A stretch of DNA of 64,000 nt from Diospyros lotus (GCF_014633365.1 NC_068352.1:20989310-21053309), one strand, 5' to 3'. Shown: positions 10,185-22,512, counted from the first letter of the stretch. Numbers and translations are program-made. Notes: generated from the sequence alone by a model not told the origin.

Positions 10185-11589
10185 CTAGAATTATGATTGT
10201 TATGAATAATATCTATTATTTTCACATAACTCTCAAAATTTTGAGACAGAAATTAATCTATCTCAAATTTGAGATGGATTTTTTTCCGTCTCTAAGTCGT
10301 CTCTAATTTTTTAGAATTCTTCCTTTTCTTCTCCTTCTTCTCTCTTTTTTCCCTGCATCTTCTCTCCTTTCAGATCCACCCCCTTCCAGATCCACCGGCT
10401 CCCATTCCAGATCCACCAGTCGCTCCCGGTTGCCGTGCACCTTCTAGATCTATCGCATTCCAGATCCACCAGCATCACCTTCTAGATCCACTGGACGCTC
10501 CTGGTCGTCATGCACCTTCTAGATCTACCGCCTTTCAAATCTACCGGTCACTCCTAGTCGTCGTGCACCTTCCAGATCCATCGGTCGCTCACGGTCGTCG
10601 TGCACCTTCCAGATCCACTGGCTTGGCCTTCCAGATCCACCGACTCCGCCTTCCAGATCCACCTAGATCACAATGAGTTTCTATATTTTCCCAGTTCTCC
10701 AGTTATTCATTATTCCAGCCAATCTATCCAGATCCAGCCTCCAAATCTGTCCGTCTAGATCTACCTAGACCCAACATCCGGCCTCCAAGTTTCTATATGT
10801 GTGGGTAATTGTTAAAAAAATTAAATTAAAATTTTAATAATAAAATAAAAATGGAATAAATTAGAATAAATTTATTAAAATAAATTAAATTAATTAATTG
10901 ATTAAAAAAAGAGTTAATATATAATTTTTAAAAAAAAATTATACATTCTAAAATTTTGCCATGAGTAAGAATGTTAATAACTATTACAAATAATTAATTA
11001 TTATACATTTAATATATATTTTAATTTATAAATTCTTATATATATTAGTTTACATGTATATATACTTTATTTTATATTTTGTGCACATAAAATATATTAA
11101 TTTATATATTTAGAATTTAATTTCAATATCTATAGATAAAAATTTTACCTTATATAAATTAATATTTCAAAATTTTACATTTTATAAATTAATTTTACAT
11201 TTTATAAATTTGAGATGGAAAAAAATTTACATCTCAAATTGAGACGGATTAATTTCTGTCCCAAAAATTCATCTCAAATTAACACGGATTTTGAGACAAA
11301 AAAATCTGTCTCTAATTTGAGACGACAAAATTTTCGTCTCAAAAATTCGTTTCAAATTTGAGAAGGATTTTTTAAACAAAAATTTGTTGTCTCAAATTAG
11401 AGATGGATTTTTTTCGTCTTTACATCCTTCTCAAATTAAAGACAAATTATTTTTTGTCTATAAATCCGTCTCAAATTAGAGATGAATTTTTTTCCGTCTC
11501 AAAAAAATCAGTGTCAAAATCTATCTCTAATTTTGACAAGAAAATCCGTCTCAAAAAAATTGTCTCTAAATTGTTGTTTTCTTGTAGTG
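10185..11589. mobile_element. Non-autonomous CACTA-like element
   Basis: The right terminus TTTTCTTGTAGTG (CACTACAAGAAAA on the minus strand) ends at 11589. Inside are many copies of a subterminal repeat of type GTCTCAAATTTGAGACGGA in both orientations (10225-10310 and 11210-11570). A weak left terminus CACTAGAATT lies near 10183; the 3-bp flanks do not match, so the left boundary is uncertain. The centre is a GC-richer minisatellite plus AT-rich filler. No transposase coding. Confidence 0.65.
10369..10680 (+). repeat. Degenerate minisatellite (CCAGATCCACCGG...)
   Basis: Tandem, imperfect units built on CCTTCCAGATCCACCGG, several joined to a GTCGCTCCTGGTCGTCGTGCA segment, giving roughly 55-60-bp compound units that shorten towards the right end. 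Much richer in G+C than its surroundings. It sits in the middle of the CACTA-like element. Confidence 0.75.
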
Positions 11590-11751
11590 GATTTTGGAAT
11601 GTCGGAATTATCCGATTTGCGCTTTATTCAAGACCTTCCCCCAAAAAAGGAAAATTTACAAGTTGGTTATAGTCTCCAGCAAACTATAATAGTCTTCTAG
11701 GACCGGTCTCCAAGAGACTATAATGATCTCCCAGTTTCTTCCGATCTAAAT

Positions 11752-13690
11752 GTGACGTCCACCTCCCAGAGATCCTGCTATCAGGGAAATAGGTTGCCAA
11801 AGGAAATGGTACAGATACAAATTGAATTAAAACGTTCACGCATTCCTAATGCACAATGGCAAGGCCACAAAATTGATTAAAATATTCTACATACAATGAT
11901 AGTCTCCTTGGGCTTAGTACCCATACATTTCAAAACAAAAAGGGCTCAATATTTTAAATACATATAAGCTCTTTCCTCGTGCCCTCAAAAACCCCCATGG
12001 ATCTTTGGTTGGAACGTCTTTGTACACATGCTATCCAAGGCTCAAACTCCAACACAATTGACCCAGCCCTTCCCTTAGCCATTTTCCTCACCTAAAATGA
12101 CGCAAACAATGATGAGTCACAAGACTCAACAAGTATAATTCAAAGTAAGCCAAAAGTAATATGAATTATAAGCATGAATTGAACAATGGAAACACAACAA
12201 GTAAGAAATACTCACAACATTCACATAACCCTTTGTCATACCTTGTCACGTCATATATCAACAATTTTATCATACCATCATAAAGACCATTATCCTCCCA
12301 AGCATTGGATTTACACCAGGTGAGCATCAAGAGCCGAAACTCCCTATGCACTAGACTACATTAGGCAAGCATCATGAGCCAACGCTCCCCATGCACTAGA
12401 TTACACTGGGCAAGCATCATAAGTATACTCCATATAGCAAATATAACCATATGTCATAAATATTTCCTAAGCATCAATTCACCCATGGTTACACAATAGT
12501 TTAATATTGTGCTATACCTGCACCAATATGGATATGTATATATATATATATACATATATATACCCCACAAATCGTCCAAAACATTAATTAACAAAGTTAT
12601 ATGCCAACTCTTCATCATACACACATACATAGGCCATTCCCAACACATTTAATACAAACATGTCATACCACAATTTATGCACTCTTTAGTACTCAAGATC
12701 GTGCTCAACCTTCCCCCCTCCCCCCCAATGACAACCAATTGCTATAAATGACAAAGGGGCCTATCAATAGCTAACATGGTGATTTGGGAGCAAAAACATA
12801 AACACTAAAGGAAGATTCAGGTAACCACAAAGGCACAATAGTCGACTAATAGAAAGCATTTGTCAACCACCAGAAGCCTTTCCTCCCTATCGATTGATAG
12901 TTGAGAGGCAACGATGGACAACCTCAATCCAAACTATCCATTGACAGAATACAAAAATTCACAAATAGCTCAAATTCAACCAAACGGTCGACAAGATCAT
13001 TAAACTCATTTAAACTCTTGTCAATGTGACTAGATGACACCTAAACTCATTTATACCCTTACTAGGGACTGTCATGTCACACTAACAGTAGATCACATAG
13101 GACGTTCATCCCATCAAATACCAACGAGGGTGACGGATCCTATCCCTAACATCTGTTTTCATATACCAACAATAGATAATCACATAGATAAACCTTTCTG
13201 CCTCCCAACTGAATGGTTCAGCTCATTAGCAAATCTCGCACACCAATATACAAAACAACCATGCTGGTTCAAGTCCAAGGATTAATACATCATCGTAGCT
13301 TGACGACAAAATCATTATCCACCATGCCATGTGGTCTATCATCAGCTTCACATTTAGCTAGTTGTTCCCCAACAACCACCCACATGTCTATTGGCGACAT
13401 CTCATGTCACGTGGCGTGTGACACACCACCTTCCCATTAGTATCTCATACTGAACGAGACAATAACCCTTGTACTAGTCCATACTTGACTAATCAAAGTC
13501 CTCATCTAAAAAATTTAAAGACTATGGATAGTTTAAGAAATCATGTTACCTGAGAATCCTGTCGCATAATCTCAACATCTTGAAAATAGGATTTCCAAGC
13601 AAAAAATTTAGGAACTCATTCATGTGTTAAATTGGAGAGCTCATGAATAAAGAAACCTTGCATTTTATTAAATATATACAAAGATACAAT
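11752..13690 (-). repeat. Gypsy-type LTR remnant, minus strand
   Basis: Starts TGTGACGTCCACCTCC, the complement of an LTR ending GGACGTCACA. At 12090-12150, AAAATGACGCAAACAATGATGAG followed by ACTCAACAAGTAT parallels a segment at 18040-18090 in the LTR of the palindrome, at a similar distance from the terminus, so both belong to related long-LTR families. About 12305-12425 has 2.3 units of a ~53-bp tandem repeat. A clear LTR start at the right side was not found, so the end is approximate. No coding. Confidence 0.5.
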
Positions 13691-16351
13691 AAATGTGATC
13701 AGTTACACGCCCGCTAGATGTCATCCAAATCTAGCATTAGGGCACACAATACTGACACCTTCTAATCTTGTTCCTTGTATGCAATTTTCCCCGACAATAA
13801 GACTTCTCCCAACCAACTTATTTACTTTTATTCCAGATAGAGGAGCCATCTCTTCCTCTCAAACACCCGCAACTTGTTTCTACAAGTGAATATCTGTTAG
13901 TTTTTCGCCTTGCTCTGTCATGATCCAAGTACTCCTGCAATACAAATTTCAATTGTAGTGTTTTAGCAACAATAATTATAAATGTATTTAATATTTTCTT
14001 TAGATTGTATTGCTTGTGCTTATATTTTGCAATATGCATACTGATTTTTGAATTATAATAGTACTTAAAGCTCCTATGATTTTTTTTTTTCCTTTTTCTT
14101 TTGGGTTAATAATAAAAATCACTATAGTTTTAAAATCAACGGCTTTGCATTGGCCGTTCAACCACCCACCGAAAACACTTTTTAAAGAAATAATTCTCAC
14201 AATACCAAACCTAAAATTTACTGCAATTTTTGTTTTCACCATTGTATAGGTTGATTTTACAATCTAAATGATAGTCTAACTCACATTACTACCCTCTGAA
14301 CTTGGTATTTTATAATAAATTAGTTACTGTATTTAATCTTTTGCCATTAGAATCACTATATTGTAGTCTTTGTTATAACTCAAATCTTTATTTTGATTTT
14401 TTATCAACATTAACGAGGGCTAACATAATATATATATATATATATAAATTTTAAAATTACTTAATATTAACATTGGCATAAATCATTATAACTTTTATAT
14501 GTATATATATAATATTTATGATTAATTTTATATCATTTTTAGTTATTTTACTATCTTAATTCACCTTAACTTAAATATTTATCAAACACTAACTTTTGAA
14601 ACTCATCTCATCTTAACTAATTTACCAAATATTTTTTTATAACCAAACATATCTCACTAAACTCACGTCACCTCAACACACTAAACTCAACTCATCATCG
14701 CATCTCCCTTCACGCCCAAACGGATCCTAAATTAATATGACAACAAACTAAAATAAAAACTGAATTGTAAAAATATTCAAAATTTAGTGATTGTACTGAA
14801 AAAAAAAATTAAAATATAATGATCAATTTATCACAAAATAAAAAATTTAGAAACTAACAATATAATTTATTCATAAATGATAGGAAGACACATAATAATA
14901 TGAATATGGTCATAGACAGATATCTCATTAAACCTTTTCATGTAAAGATGAAATTAAAATTTTATCTCTATCCTTGCCCATAAAAGAACATTTGGCATAG
15001 AAAATGTGCATAAATATATATATTATTAACATTACTTTTATAAGTCAGTTAATATTATTAAAATTATACCACTAACCCGAGACCTAAGTTGAGATGAGAT
15101 ACGATTGACGATGTCAACGAGAACCAAACAGGAATCCGCTGAACAAGTTCCACTGGTGGGAGGTAATATTGTTTCCAATTCAACTCACCAATAAAACTTC
15201 TCATCCATCAGCAGCAATTTTAACAAGGAGGCTGTGATTGGTTTGTTCCAGAAGAATTAACTAAGCAAAGCAGCATAAAAGAGAGCTGAGGACAGTGGAT
15301 ACACAGGTATTCGTAAATTGTAGTGAGATAGAGGCAGTGGAATGAAAATATATACTCCCTTTGAGAAAATGATGCAATAAACAGAAAATAAATGTAGAGC
15401 AGATGATACAGATACATTCCACTGGCCCCTTCCCTTCTTTTAACCGAAAAAAAAAACACAACCACCAAACTGTGCCAAAAAGGCTTCAATCCATAGGATT
15501 GGCCTCCCCTTCAAATGGAATGCTTGAATAAGTCCATCACAATCAGTTTTTGGGCACCCAAAAGGCGCCATCTGGTGATATCATGCTGATTTGATCATCT
15601 ACCAAAAACTTCTGAAATTAATCCCGGCTCCAGGACCAGAAGAAGTTGCTGCTGCTATCTGTGTGAGAATGCATGTCCAACAGTTCCGTCATTGTCCCGA
15701 GAACAAGAGCCCCAAGCCCGGCTCTTTTTGTAAGAAATCTGCATATAGGCATTTGTACAAAGAATGAGTGACTTCCATAATTTTCAACTATTCCAATTAG
15801 AACAGTTATTCGAACCATGCTCTTGCACAAATTTCTCAACTAGAAAGTTAAGGAATGTTAAAGGTGTTTTCATGTGAAAATGCTCACGAGTAAAGATAAT
15901 AAACCACAAAAGGGAGTTAGCCAGCAGGTTTCTATAGGAAACCCACTAAAGGAACAGAAGTATAAGAGAAAGAGGGGCTTCAAATAACCATTTACAAGTT
16001 AGAAATCATTGATCTTGTTCCAGATCTTATACAATGGCATTCTCATATTTGACATATACATAGTATAGTTTTAGCATACTGCATAATTAAAAAGCACAAG
16101 CACAACGGACAACAAAAATATTAACATGCACGCCTGCACTGAAATTTCAAAGAAGGAGACAATGAAAATAAGAAAGGAACTCAAGGCACAACAGATAGGA
16201 CATGACGACAAATTTATACATACTTTTTATGAGTATGCATAAAATGACTAACAATTTCTTCAACCTTTCACATTATAAATGATTTGTTTATATTAGAGCA
16301 TTAAAAAAGGAATCATTTGCATTCTCATACATATAATACACATACATGTAT
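13691..16351. other. Intergenic DNA with a weak exon candidate
   Basis: Mostly AT-rich and non-coding, with a (TA)n run near 14430. One weak candidate lies at 15618-15740 on the minus strand: an acceptor-like TATATGCAG followed by an open segment reading FLTKRAGLGALVLGTMTELL and ending at a stop near 15618. It could be a terminal exon of a host gene whose other exons were not recognised. It matches no family I know. Confidence 0.3.
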
Positions 16352-16466
16352 CTTACACAACAAAAGGGCACATCCTCAGGCTCCCCACTTGTCAAAGGCT
16401 GGGGAAGGATTGTATTTGTACACAGCCTTCCCCTGCTTTTTTGTAAGAAGACCATTTTCACAACTC
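16352..16466 (-). repeat. Au-like SINE 3' fragment
   Basis: The complement reads ...CTTACAAAAAAGCAGGGGAAGGCTG then TGTACAAATACAATCCTTCCCC and AAGTGGGGAGCCT, a layout like the body of plant Au SINEs (CTTGCAAAAGCAGGGTAAGGC...CCTTCCC...GGGAGCCT). The tRNA-derived head is missing. Identification is from memory of the consensus. Confidence 0.5.
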
Positions 16467-17316
16467 AAAATAAAAATAAAGAAGGAAGTATGGCCATTAT
16501 GTACCCACAACATCATGTTATACATGAAAGAAGTCTCCGCAAGATAATACAACAAACTCTAAATAAAGTATATAACCTTCCACATGAAAGTACCAAAATC
16601 TCATTATTTGTCTTGAGTGGTCAACATAACAAGGTAACTGGCAATACACTTTTTGTATCCCCTACCTCAAGTCTCCCATCAAAAGGGATTGCCTCAGCCA
16701 AGAAGTGCAATAAGTGCCTAAAACTAAGCTACAGCCTATTCAGCTCTGTAGAGCTAGCCTAATCAGCATATCACCCCCAAAATATCACCTCGAAACAGTT
16801 TTCATCATCTCCATTGCAACCTTTGACAATTCTTCAAAAAGGATCTTTATCAAAAATTCCCCTCAAGATATCACCTCGAAACAGTTTTCATCATCTCCAT
16901 TGCAACCTTTGACAATTCTTCAAAAAGGATCTTTATCAAAAATTCCCCTCAAGCTACCTCTGCTGGATTGCCCCTTTAGCAATCTACCTCACTTGTTTCA
17001 TCACAAGCATCCCAAGTCAAGGGCAGAGCCCAAAGGATATTCTCCTCCCAACAAAACCCTCAAGGACTTGGGGTTTGGAAACTGGAATGAAGAGTACAGC
17101 CAAGGCCATTTGGTCCTTTCCAGTCTTGACAGCAAGACAGACCCATGCGTGCAAAGGAGGAACTCCTTGATCCTATCTCCGTTTCCTATAACTAATGTCA
17201 ACAATCTAGACATTCTGCTTCCCTTTCTCAGGTTGCTGAAGATCACTCCCTTGCATAACTTCCAAACTTACAGAGTCTAGCTGTCAGAAATATTCATCTT
17301 GGGAACTATTCAAAAT
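16467..17316. other. Unassigned DNA with an 86-bp tandem duplication
   Basis: Open on the plus strand from 16714 to 17280 (188 codons) and partly on the minus strand, but nothing is recognisable in either. 16782-16867 and 16868-16953 are a nearly perfect tandem duplication of 86 bp (ATATCACCTCGAAACAG...CCCCTCAAG). 86 is not a multiple of three, and this argues against a conserved protein. Confidence 0.45.
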
Positions 17317-17358
17317 GGGGAAAATTGCATTTGGTACCCTTGAGGATGAAATGCAAAT

Positions 17359-17469
17359 TGTTAAATAAGATATGTAAGGGCTATTAATGTAATTAACTTA
17401 AAATACTTATATATATATATTATCTTGTATTATACACTTTTTAGTAGAATACACATTATTTTATTCACG
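17359..17469 (+). repeat. Copia1 5' LTR
   Basis: 111 bp. Matches 32542-32656 (115 bp) with many substitutions, so it is old. Starts TGTTAAATAAG and ends TTATTCACG. The degenerate tRNA-iMet primer-binding site follows directly. Confidence 0.85.
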
Positions 17470-17574
17470 TGATATCAGAACACTAGACAAACCCTAACCC
17501 TAGATCCAGTCGATCCCCCCAGCCCAAAGTGACCGACAATAGTGGCGTCAGCTACTATGGTTAAAGAAATGTTT

Positions 17575-17854
17575 GTTTTACATTCCACAAGGACGACTTG
17601 GTATCTCTTCCCAAGGGTAAGTCTACTGTTGGTTGTTGCTAGATTTACACTATTAAAGTTGGTCTTGATGGCAAGATTGATCAGCTTAAGGCTCGTCTTG
17701 TTGCCAAAGGATGCACTCAGCTTTTTGGCCTTAATTATGGCGATACATTTTCTCTTATTGCTAAGATCTCCCCTATTTGCCTTTTCTTGTCCCTTGCTGC
17801 TACGTTTCACTGGCCTCTTCATTAACTAGACATCAAAAATGATTTCCTTCATGG
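17575..17854 (+). pseudogene. Copia1 reverse transcriptase, N-terminal half
   Basis: Recognisable Copia RT N-terminus across frames: LPKGKSTVGC, then IYTIKVGLDGKIDQLKARLV, AKGCTQLFGLNYGDTFSLIA, and LDIKNDFLHG at 17828-17854. The protein continues without loss at 31325 with DLHEEVYMEQPSDF, showing that everything between is an insertion. Several stops and one small deletion near GC*IY. Confidence 0.85.
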
Positions 17855-20536
17855 CCGTTAATACATAACTCAAGATAGCACTATACTAAAACATATCGAT
17901 AAACATAATAAAACATGAAACCAGCACCCCTATCTCCAACACACCCTCAAGATCTTTTCGGTTGGGAGAGTCTCGTACACATCGATATCGGCAAGGATCT
18001 GATACCACTAAACTTGACATCGAACTTTTCTTTCTTAACCTGAAATGATGTTAAAACAAAGTGAGCCACGAGGCTCAACAAGCATATCTGAAATAAACGG
18101 GGCATCATAGGAAATTACATCCCAATGGAATCACACGACTAGCCATAATGAGAATTCTCATATTCATTCTCAAGTCATGTCTCAAATTATCACATATATT
18201 CGTTATACTTCACATCACATGCCCATGTCAAGTTCTACGGGTTTGTATGACACATATTCATAATTATGCAGATGGCCATTCGGGCTGAGTTCATATTATA
18301 TACTGTGCACCGTCATGCACATTCACATTTACTTTTTACATCATGTATCCCCTTGAAAGGTTTCATATTATAATGCATCACATGCACATGCTCAACAACA
18401 TATAAATAGCCCTTAGGCTCACACTTGCCAATATGCTCAACAATATGATATACAACATTAATCAACCATACGTCACCCTCTTTGACATGGCAGCACACTC
18501 CTAACGTGCCCATACGTCACCGGCACAGCAATAGCAATGCCCTCGCTCAGAGGCCGAGGAGACAATTACCCATCATAACCCTCACTTGATAAACATAAAT
18601 ACAATGCCATGCATGATCATATGCAACTCACACCACCATGCGTATGCAAGGGTCTTTACAAAGTTGTTATGGGGATATTTGTTTGAGTAGTTCGAGAGCA
18701 AAAATCCACATGTTCCGTGTTATGTAAAATTGCATCATTGATCCCATATTGGTACGTTTCCGAACACATTTATGACCTAAGCCATTAGCCCTATATTCGT
18801 AAGTCAACACGACGATACTTGACAGGATTCTAACATACAATTACGGGTCCCTCGTATGGGTAAATATTTGCATCACCTCACCTTCAAAATTAGGGACACC
18901 GCCCATTGTTACTCACATTATTGACTGCTCTGGCATATTTGATAATATTAAATGTTAGACGGAGGCTGGTCAGTTAACCGCCACAATCACATCAAGTCTC
19001 CCCAACTCTCTAAGAACCTAGCGCACATCGATTTGGCATCATTCCCAAAGAAGTAGGGGAGATACAAGCCCCGTAGCGATTAGAAATAAATATCACGAGT
19101 GGTCACATACATAGTTTAAACCCACCGTCCACAAATTCAACAACTCCTCACATATTATAAAATGGTTACCACGCATATTTACATAATTAATGCGTGGAAC
19201 CGAATCATGGTAAGGGAGGAAATAAATTATGAAAAACAATGGAGACTTGCGTAGAGATTTAAGAACATAAAAAGAGGGATGGAAGCTTTCCTTTATTTGG
19301 CCGATTTTTGCCTTTCTCGTGCTCTCGCTGTAAAGTAAAATGTTTTGCAGCAAATATTAAGATTACGACTTCGAAATAATTATATCTACTGCGTAAACAA
19401 TGTATTCTACCCATGAAAAGTTTATAATTTAAATATATAACACTTCTAGCAAATTTACCCGCTTACCTGAATATTTTATACACTAAATAACCTTAAAAAC
19501 ACCCTGATTTCTCTCATTTTCTACCATTCTTGCTGCTGGCCACTTCATCTTCTTCCTCCCATTTATTCTCCTACTTTCCCTCAATTTTCCCTTCCTATTT
19601 ATAGTGTCCCTAAACCCACGGATTGCACCCCAAGTCCACTGTTTCATGCCCATTGATTAGCTTTGTAATAATTCCCCTCATGTGCAACCTCACCAAATGC
19701 TTGGGCACCAAACTATATATTATTTAATTCTTCCTATGTGCTCCCACCGTTCACTCATATTTATAGATACATGTAACTTGAGCACTACTCATACATATAT
19801 ATATATATAATATATTCTTCTCCGTTGCACAACTTGACCACCAGGCACAAAATTTTACATATATCTATGCATTATGTTGTATATTATATAATACTCTTCC
19901 AAGTGCACCCACTGATTTCACCCATAGCTTTCTTCCAACAGATACACACCTATACATACTTACACATATATATATATTATATCTTTATATTATATTATGA
20001 TTTATTATATACTTAAAATTATAAACATTACACATAAATCCCTAAATTAGATCCTTAATCTCACTTGAACCATTCTACTTTGCAATTACACCCTCAAATA
20101 TAAATTTTATTTGGATTAAACTATCAAAACCCAAAATTAATAATCTAAAGTTACTCAATAAGGTCGATTTCGTCCCTGAGTCCTCACAAAACCTTTGTTT
20201 CATCCCGAAACCACCTCAGAGTTGTTCCTTACATAAAACCAGAGCTCCCTCAGGGTTCATTGACTTTCCAGAAGTCCCTTATGATCATTCGGTTTTTCAG
20301 GCCGTACTTTAGCTGCATCGAAAACTGTCTTCATTTTAATTTCTTTCAACGTCATAAATCTCGTCTCGAGACGCTCGCCAATATCATGTCCTTCTTCCAA
20401 GTATTTAAGTTCTGGGGTACTCCCTTCAGTGGATTCGGCTTGTTACACTAACTTTTAGTTCTCTGAACTGCTTCATAATCACTTAAAAATTTTCTAAAAA
20501 TTTTGAAATTACTTTCTTTTATTTTGGGGTGTTACA
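17855..20536 (-). repeat. Palindrome left LTR (LTR-A), 3' end truncated
   Basis: Minus-strand copy of the LTR at 28355-31324. It starts TGTAACACCCC at 20536 and is cut ~108 bp before its expected end at the Copia1 junction. It has the TATA-like CTATAAATAG in the same place as the right copy and the conserved stretch TGCTTGTTGAGCCTCGTGGC (18075 region) near the end. No coding; several minus frames are chance. Confidence 0.85.
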
Positions 20537-21453
20537 TCATCTTCCATCTTTGCTAGTATCTCATAATTGCTCTCATTGGGGTTTGGCTCCCTCGAGTTAA
20601 TCTGGTTGGCCCAATAATCTACTAGAGAACCTGTTCAGGGAAATTTTCAGCCATCCTGACATTTTATCATGAAATCCATTAGCAATTCTATATATAAAAG
20701 ACCCCAAATCCCATGATTCTATTTTTCCTCAAGTCATCACTAGATTTCTTACTTAGTTTGCTCTGATACCACCTTGTTACCGCCAGTGGCTTGACCTAGT
20801 TCAATTTCAAATAAATTTTCTGGTAGGCGTCCTGGAAGGAGAGTTGAGAACAATTGCCGAATGGGTTCAGGGAGAACGAAGAGTTTGGCTTATTTTTCTA
20901 TTTTTGTGAGAGGATTCGTCACTTGTTGGACGAATTGAATGAGGAAATAGTCGAAGAAGAACCCATGAAAGAATCAAAAGAAGAAGAAGATCCTAGTGAG
21001 GATGAGGAAGAAGAGAATGTGGTCGAAATCGAGATTGAAAATGATCCCCCTAAGTTCGAGTATAAAAGTTTCGATGATGAGATGGACTTAAGAGGAATCT
21101 CATAGTGATCGTGAGGGACCTGCTTTCGAGTCTAAAGATGAGGCCGATGCATGGATTTGGAGGTCCGCCAGTCCTAAGGACACCTAGTAGTTGTATTAGT
21201 TTTGTGAAATGTTGTATCAATAGTGTTGTATTCTGATATTTTGAGAATCTATGAAAGATATGCTTCACTGTTTTGAATTAATGATAAGTTAAATTTGGGT
21301 GAATGAGAAATTTTTAAGATTGATGTGCAATCGAGGATAATATTGGGGAGTATCACAATGGATGTTACATAGTAGATATAGATCATAAAACATGACATTC
21401 AATCCATTTATTCAATACATTTACAAGAGATCCAACCATGAGGTGATACAATT
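20537..21453 (-). repeat. Palindrome left arm, inner part: LTR-like unit, PBS, leader
   Basis: On the minus strand, an LTR-like unit (roughly 21353 to 20775, starting TGTGATACTCCCC) is followed by a primer-binding site TGGTATCAGAGCAAAC (20771-20756), a ~150-bp leader, and the remains of a gag-like start (ATGGCTGAAAATTTCCC..., with two stops). LTR-A then begins at 20536. The same order in mirror image lies at 22100-22292 plus 27618-28354. Confidence 0.7.
20854..21105 (+). CDS. Acidic 83-aa ORF in palindrome arm
   Basis: MPNGFRENEEFGLFFYF... leads into a strongly acidic, E/D-rich region with a predicted-looking helix (LLDELNEEIVEEEP) and an EEEDPSEDEEEE run, ending at TAG near 21103. It lies antisense to the LTR-like unit. 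The copy in the other arm (27790-28040, minus strand) carries TAA within the acidic run and another stop, so the frame is not maintained. No family recognised; it may be a relic of a gag-related or LTR-internal ORF. Unlikely to be a working gene. Confidence 0.35.
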   Translation: MPNGFRENEEFGLFFYFCERIRHLLDELNEEIVEEEPMKESKEEEDPSEDEEEENVVEIEIENDPPKFEYKSFDDEMDLRGIS

Positions 21454-22036
21454 CACCCACATTTTTAACCCTTACTTTACAAGAGATCCAATACATTTAC
21501 TTTGCATCTCTACCCCTTACTTTAGCCATGAGGAAGGATCCACTCATTTTGCTGCCATCCACCACGTTTTTTGTGCCAGAAATGCCTCCAACCTCTTGGC
21601 CCACCTTCTAGTAAGTGACCGGTGCGGGGCAGCCGTTACACACTTTATTGAAGCTCAAACTCAACTTCAAGATCTCGTTTATGACTGTGTATCCCACATT
21701 TTTTCCCTCCAACAATATGTTAACAATCAGCAAGCTTATCTAGCTTTATTGCAAGAATTTGCATATCCTCAACCTGATCCAAATCCTGATCCTGAACTTG
21801 ATCCGTGTTTTGCCGATATTTTTAGACCTATCTCACATGGATCATTACTCACAGATGATCCAAATTCAATCGGGAGCTCTGAATATCCAATCATCCTAGA
21901 AAATGTCTCGCTTCCTAGTTTTTCAGATGCTACTTCTCTACCTTATCCTGCCGAAACTAGCAGTAGCCAATGGCCACTCCGAGACGATGTCGATGAGCTT
22001 GGACACGTCGTGTTTGGCAATCATAATCGGCACTGA
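21392..22036 (+). pseudogene. Captured LOB-domain (LBD) gene fragment in palindrome loop
   Basis: A 214-codon open frame. Residues ~38-124 (21503-21764) align by eye to the LOB domain of plant LATERAL ORGAN BOUNDARIES transcription factors: CISTPYFSHEEG corresponds to CIFAPYFPPEE, HFAAIHHVFCARNASNLL to FANVHKIFGASNVTKLL, and LQDLVYDCVSHIFSLQQYV to RDPVYGCVGAISFLQRQV, followed by a leucine-containing helix. The N-terminal CX2CX6CX3C DNA-binding motif is absent except for its last Cys, and the invariant GAS and DPVYGCV residues are changed, so DNA binding is not expected. The first ~20 codons come from the arm, not the donor gene. The C-terminal ~90 residues (DPNPDPELDP..., acidic/Ser-rich) are not recognised. 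The part derived from the donor lies in the unique loop. Confidence 0.65.
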
Positions 22037-22287
22037 GCATCGACGACATTCAAAGCTATCAACGTAGGTGAATTAGTTTCTATGGTTCGACTTTTTGAGT
22101 AATTGTATCACCTCATGGTTAGATCTCTTGTAAATGTATTGAATAAATGGATTGAATGTCATGTTCTACAATCTATATCTACTATGTAACATCCATTGTG
22201 ATACTCCCCAATATTATCCTCGATCGCGCATCAATCTTAAAAATTTCTCATTCACCCAAACTTAACTTATCATTAATTCAAAACAGT

Positions 22288-22292
22288 GAAGC
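22288..22292. repeat. Copia2 target-site duplication, left
   Basis: GAAGC, repeated at 27613-27617. The uninterrupted site survives in the other palindrome arm (complement of about 21258-21280, reading CAGTGAAGCATATC), which proves that the 5 bp were duplicated on insertion. Confidence 0.95.
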
Positions 22293-22512
22293 TGTTGGAA
22301 TTATTGCTGGAATTATGCTGATCTAATCTTGATCCTAGAATATTCTAGGATCAGTGTTTTATGTAAATAATATGTAAATATAGAAAGTTAATTATAGTAG
22401 GATGCTGTCATTTATTTCCTTCCTTCTTTGCTAATAATCATCTCCTTAAAAGAGGATGTTGTACACATTCATTAGTATGAAATTAAGACATTTTCTGGTC
22501 TAATTTCTAAGT
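22293..22512 (+). repeat. Copia2 5' LTR with 22-bp perfect palindrome
   Basis: 220 bp, starts TGTTGGAATT and ends CTAAGT (not the usual CA; the TSD fixes this boundary). 22331-22352 is a perfect palindrome, half-site GATCCTAGAAT. The primer-binding site TGGTATCAAAGCAA, complementary to initiator tRNA-Met with one change, follows without a gap. Confidence 0.93.

Noticed and set aside
13730..13870. Minus-strand segment MAPLSGIKVNKLVG, resembling the start of a CoA-transferase III/racemase
   Set aside because: Only the first few residues look similar; the continuation diverges and stops.
16714..17280. 188-codon plus-strand ORF as a host gene
   Set aside because: Contains an 86-bp tandem duplication that shifts frame, has no recognised domain, and both strands are partly open.
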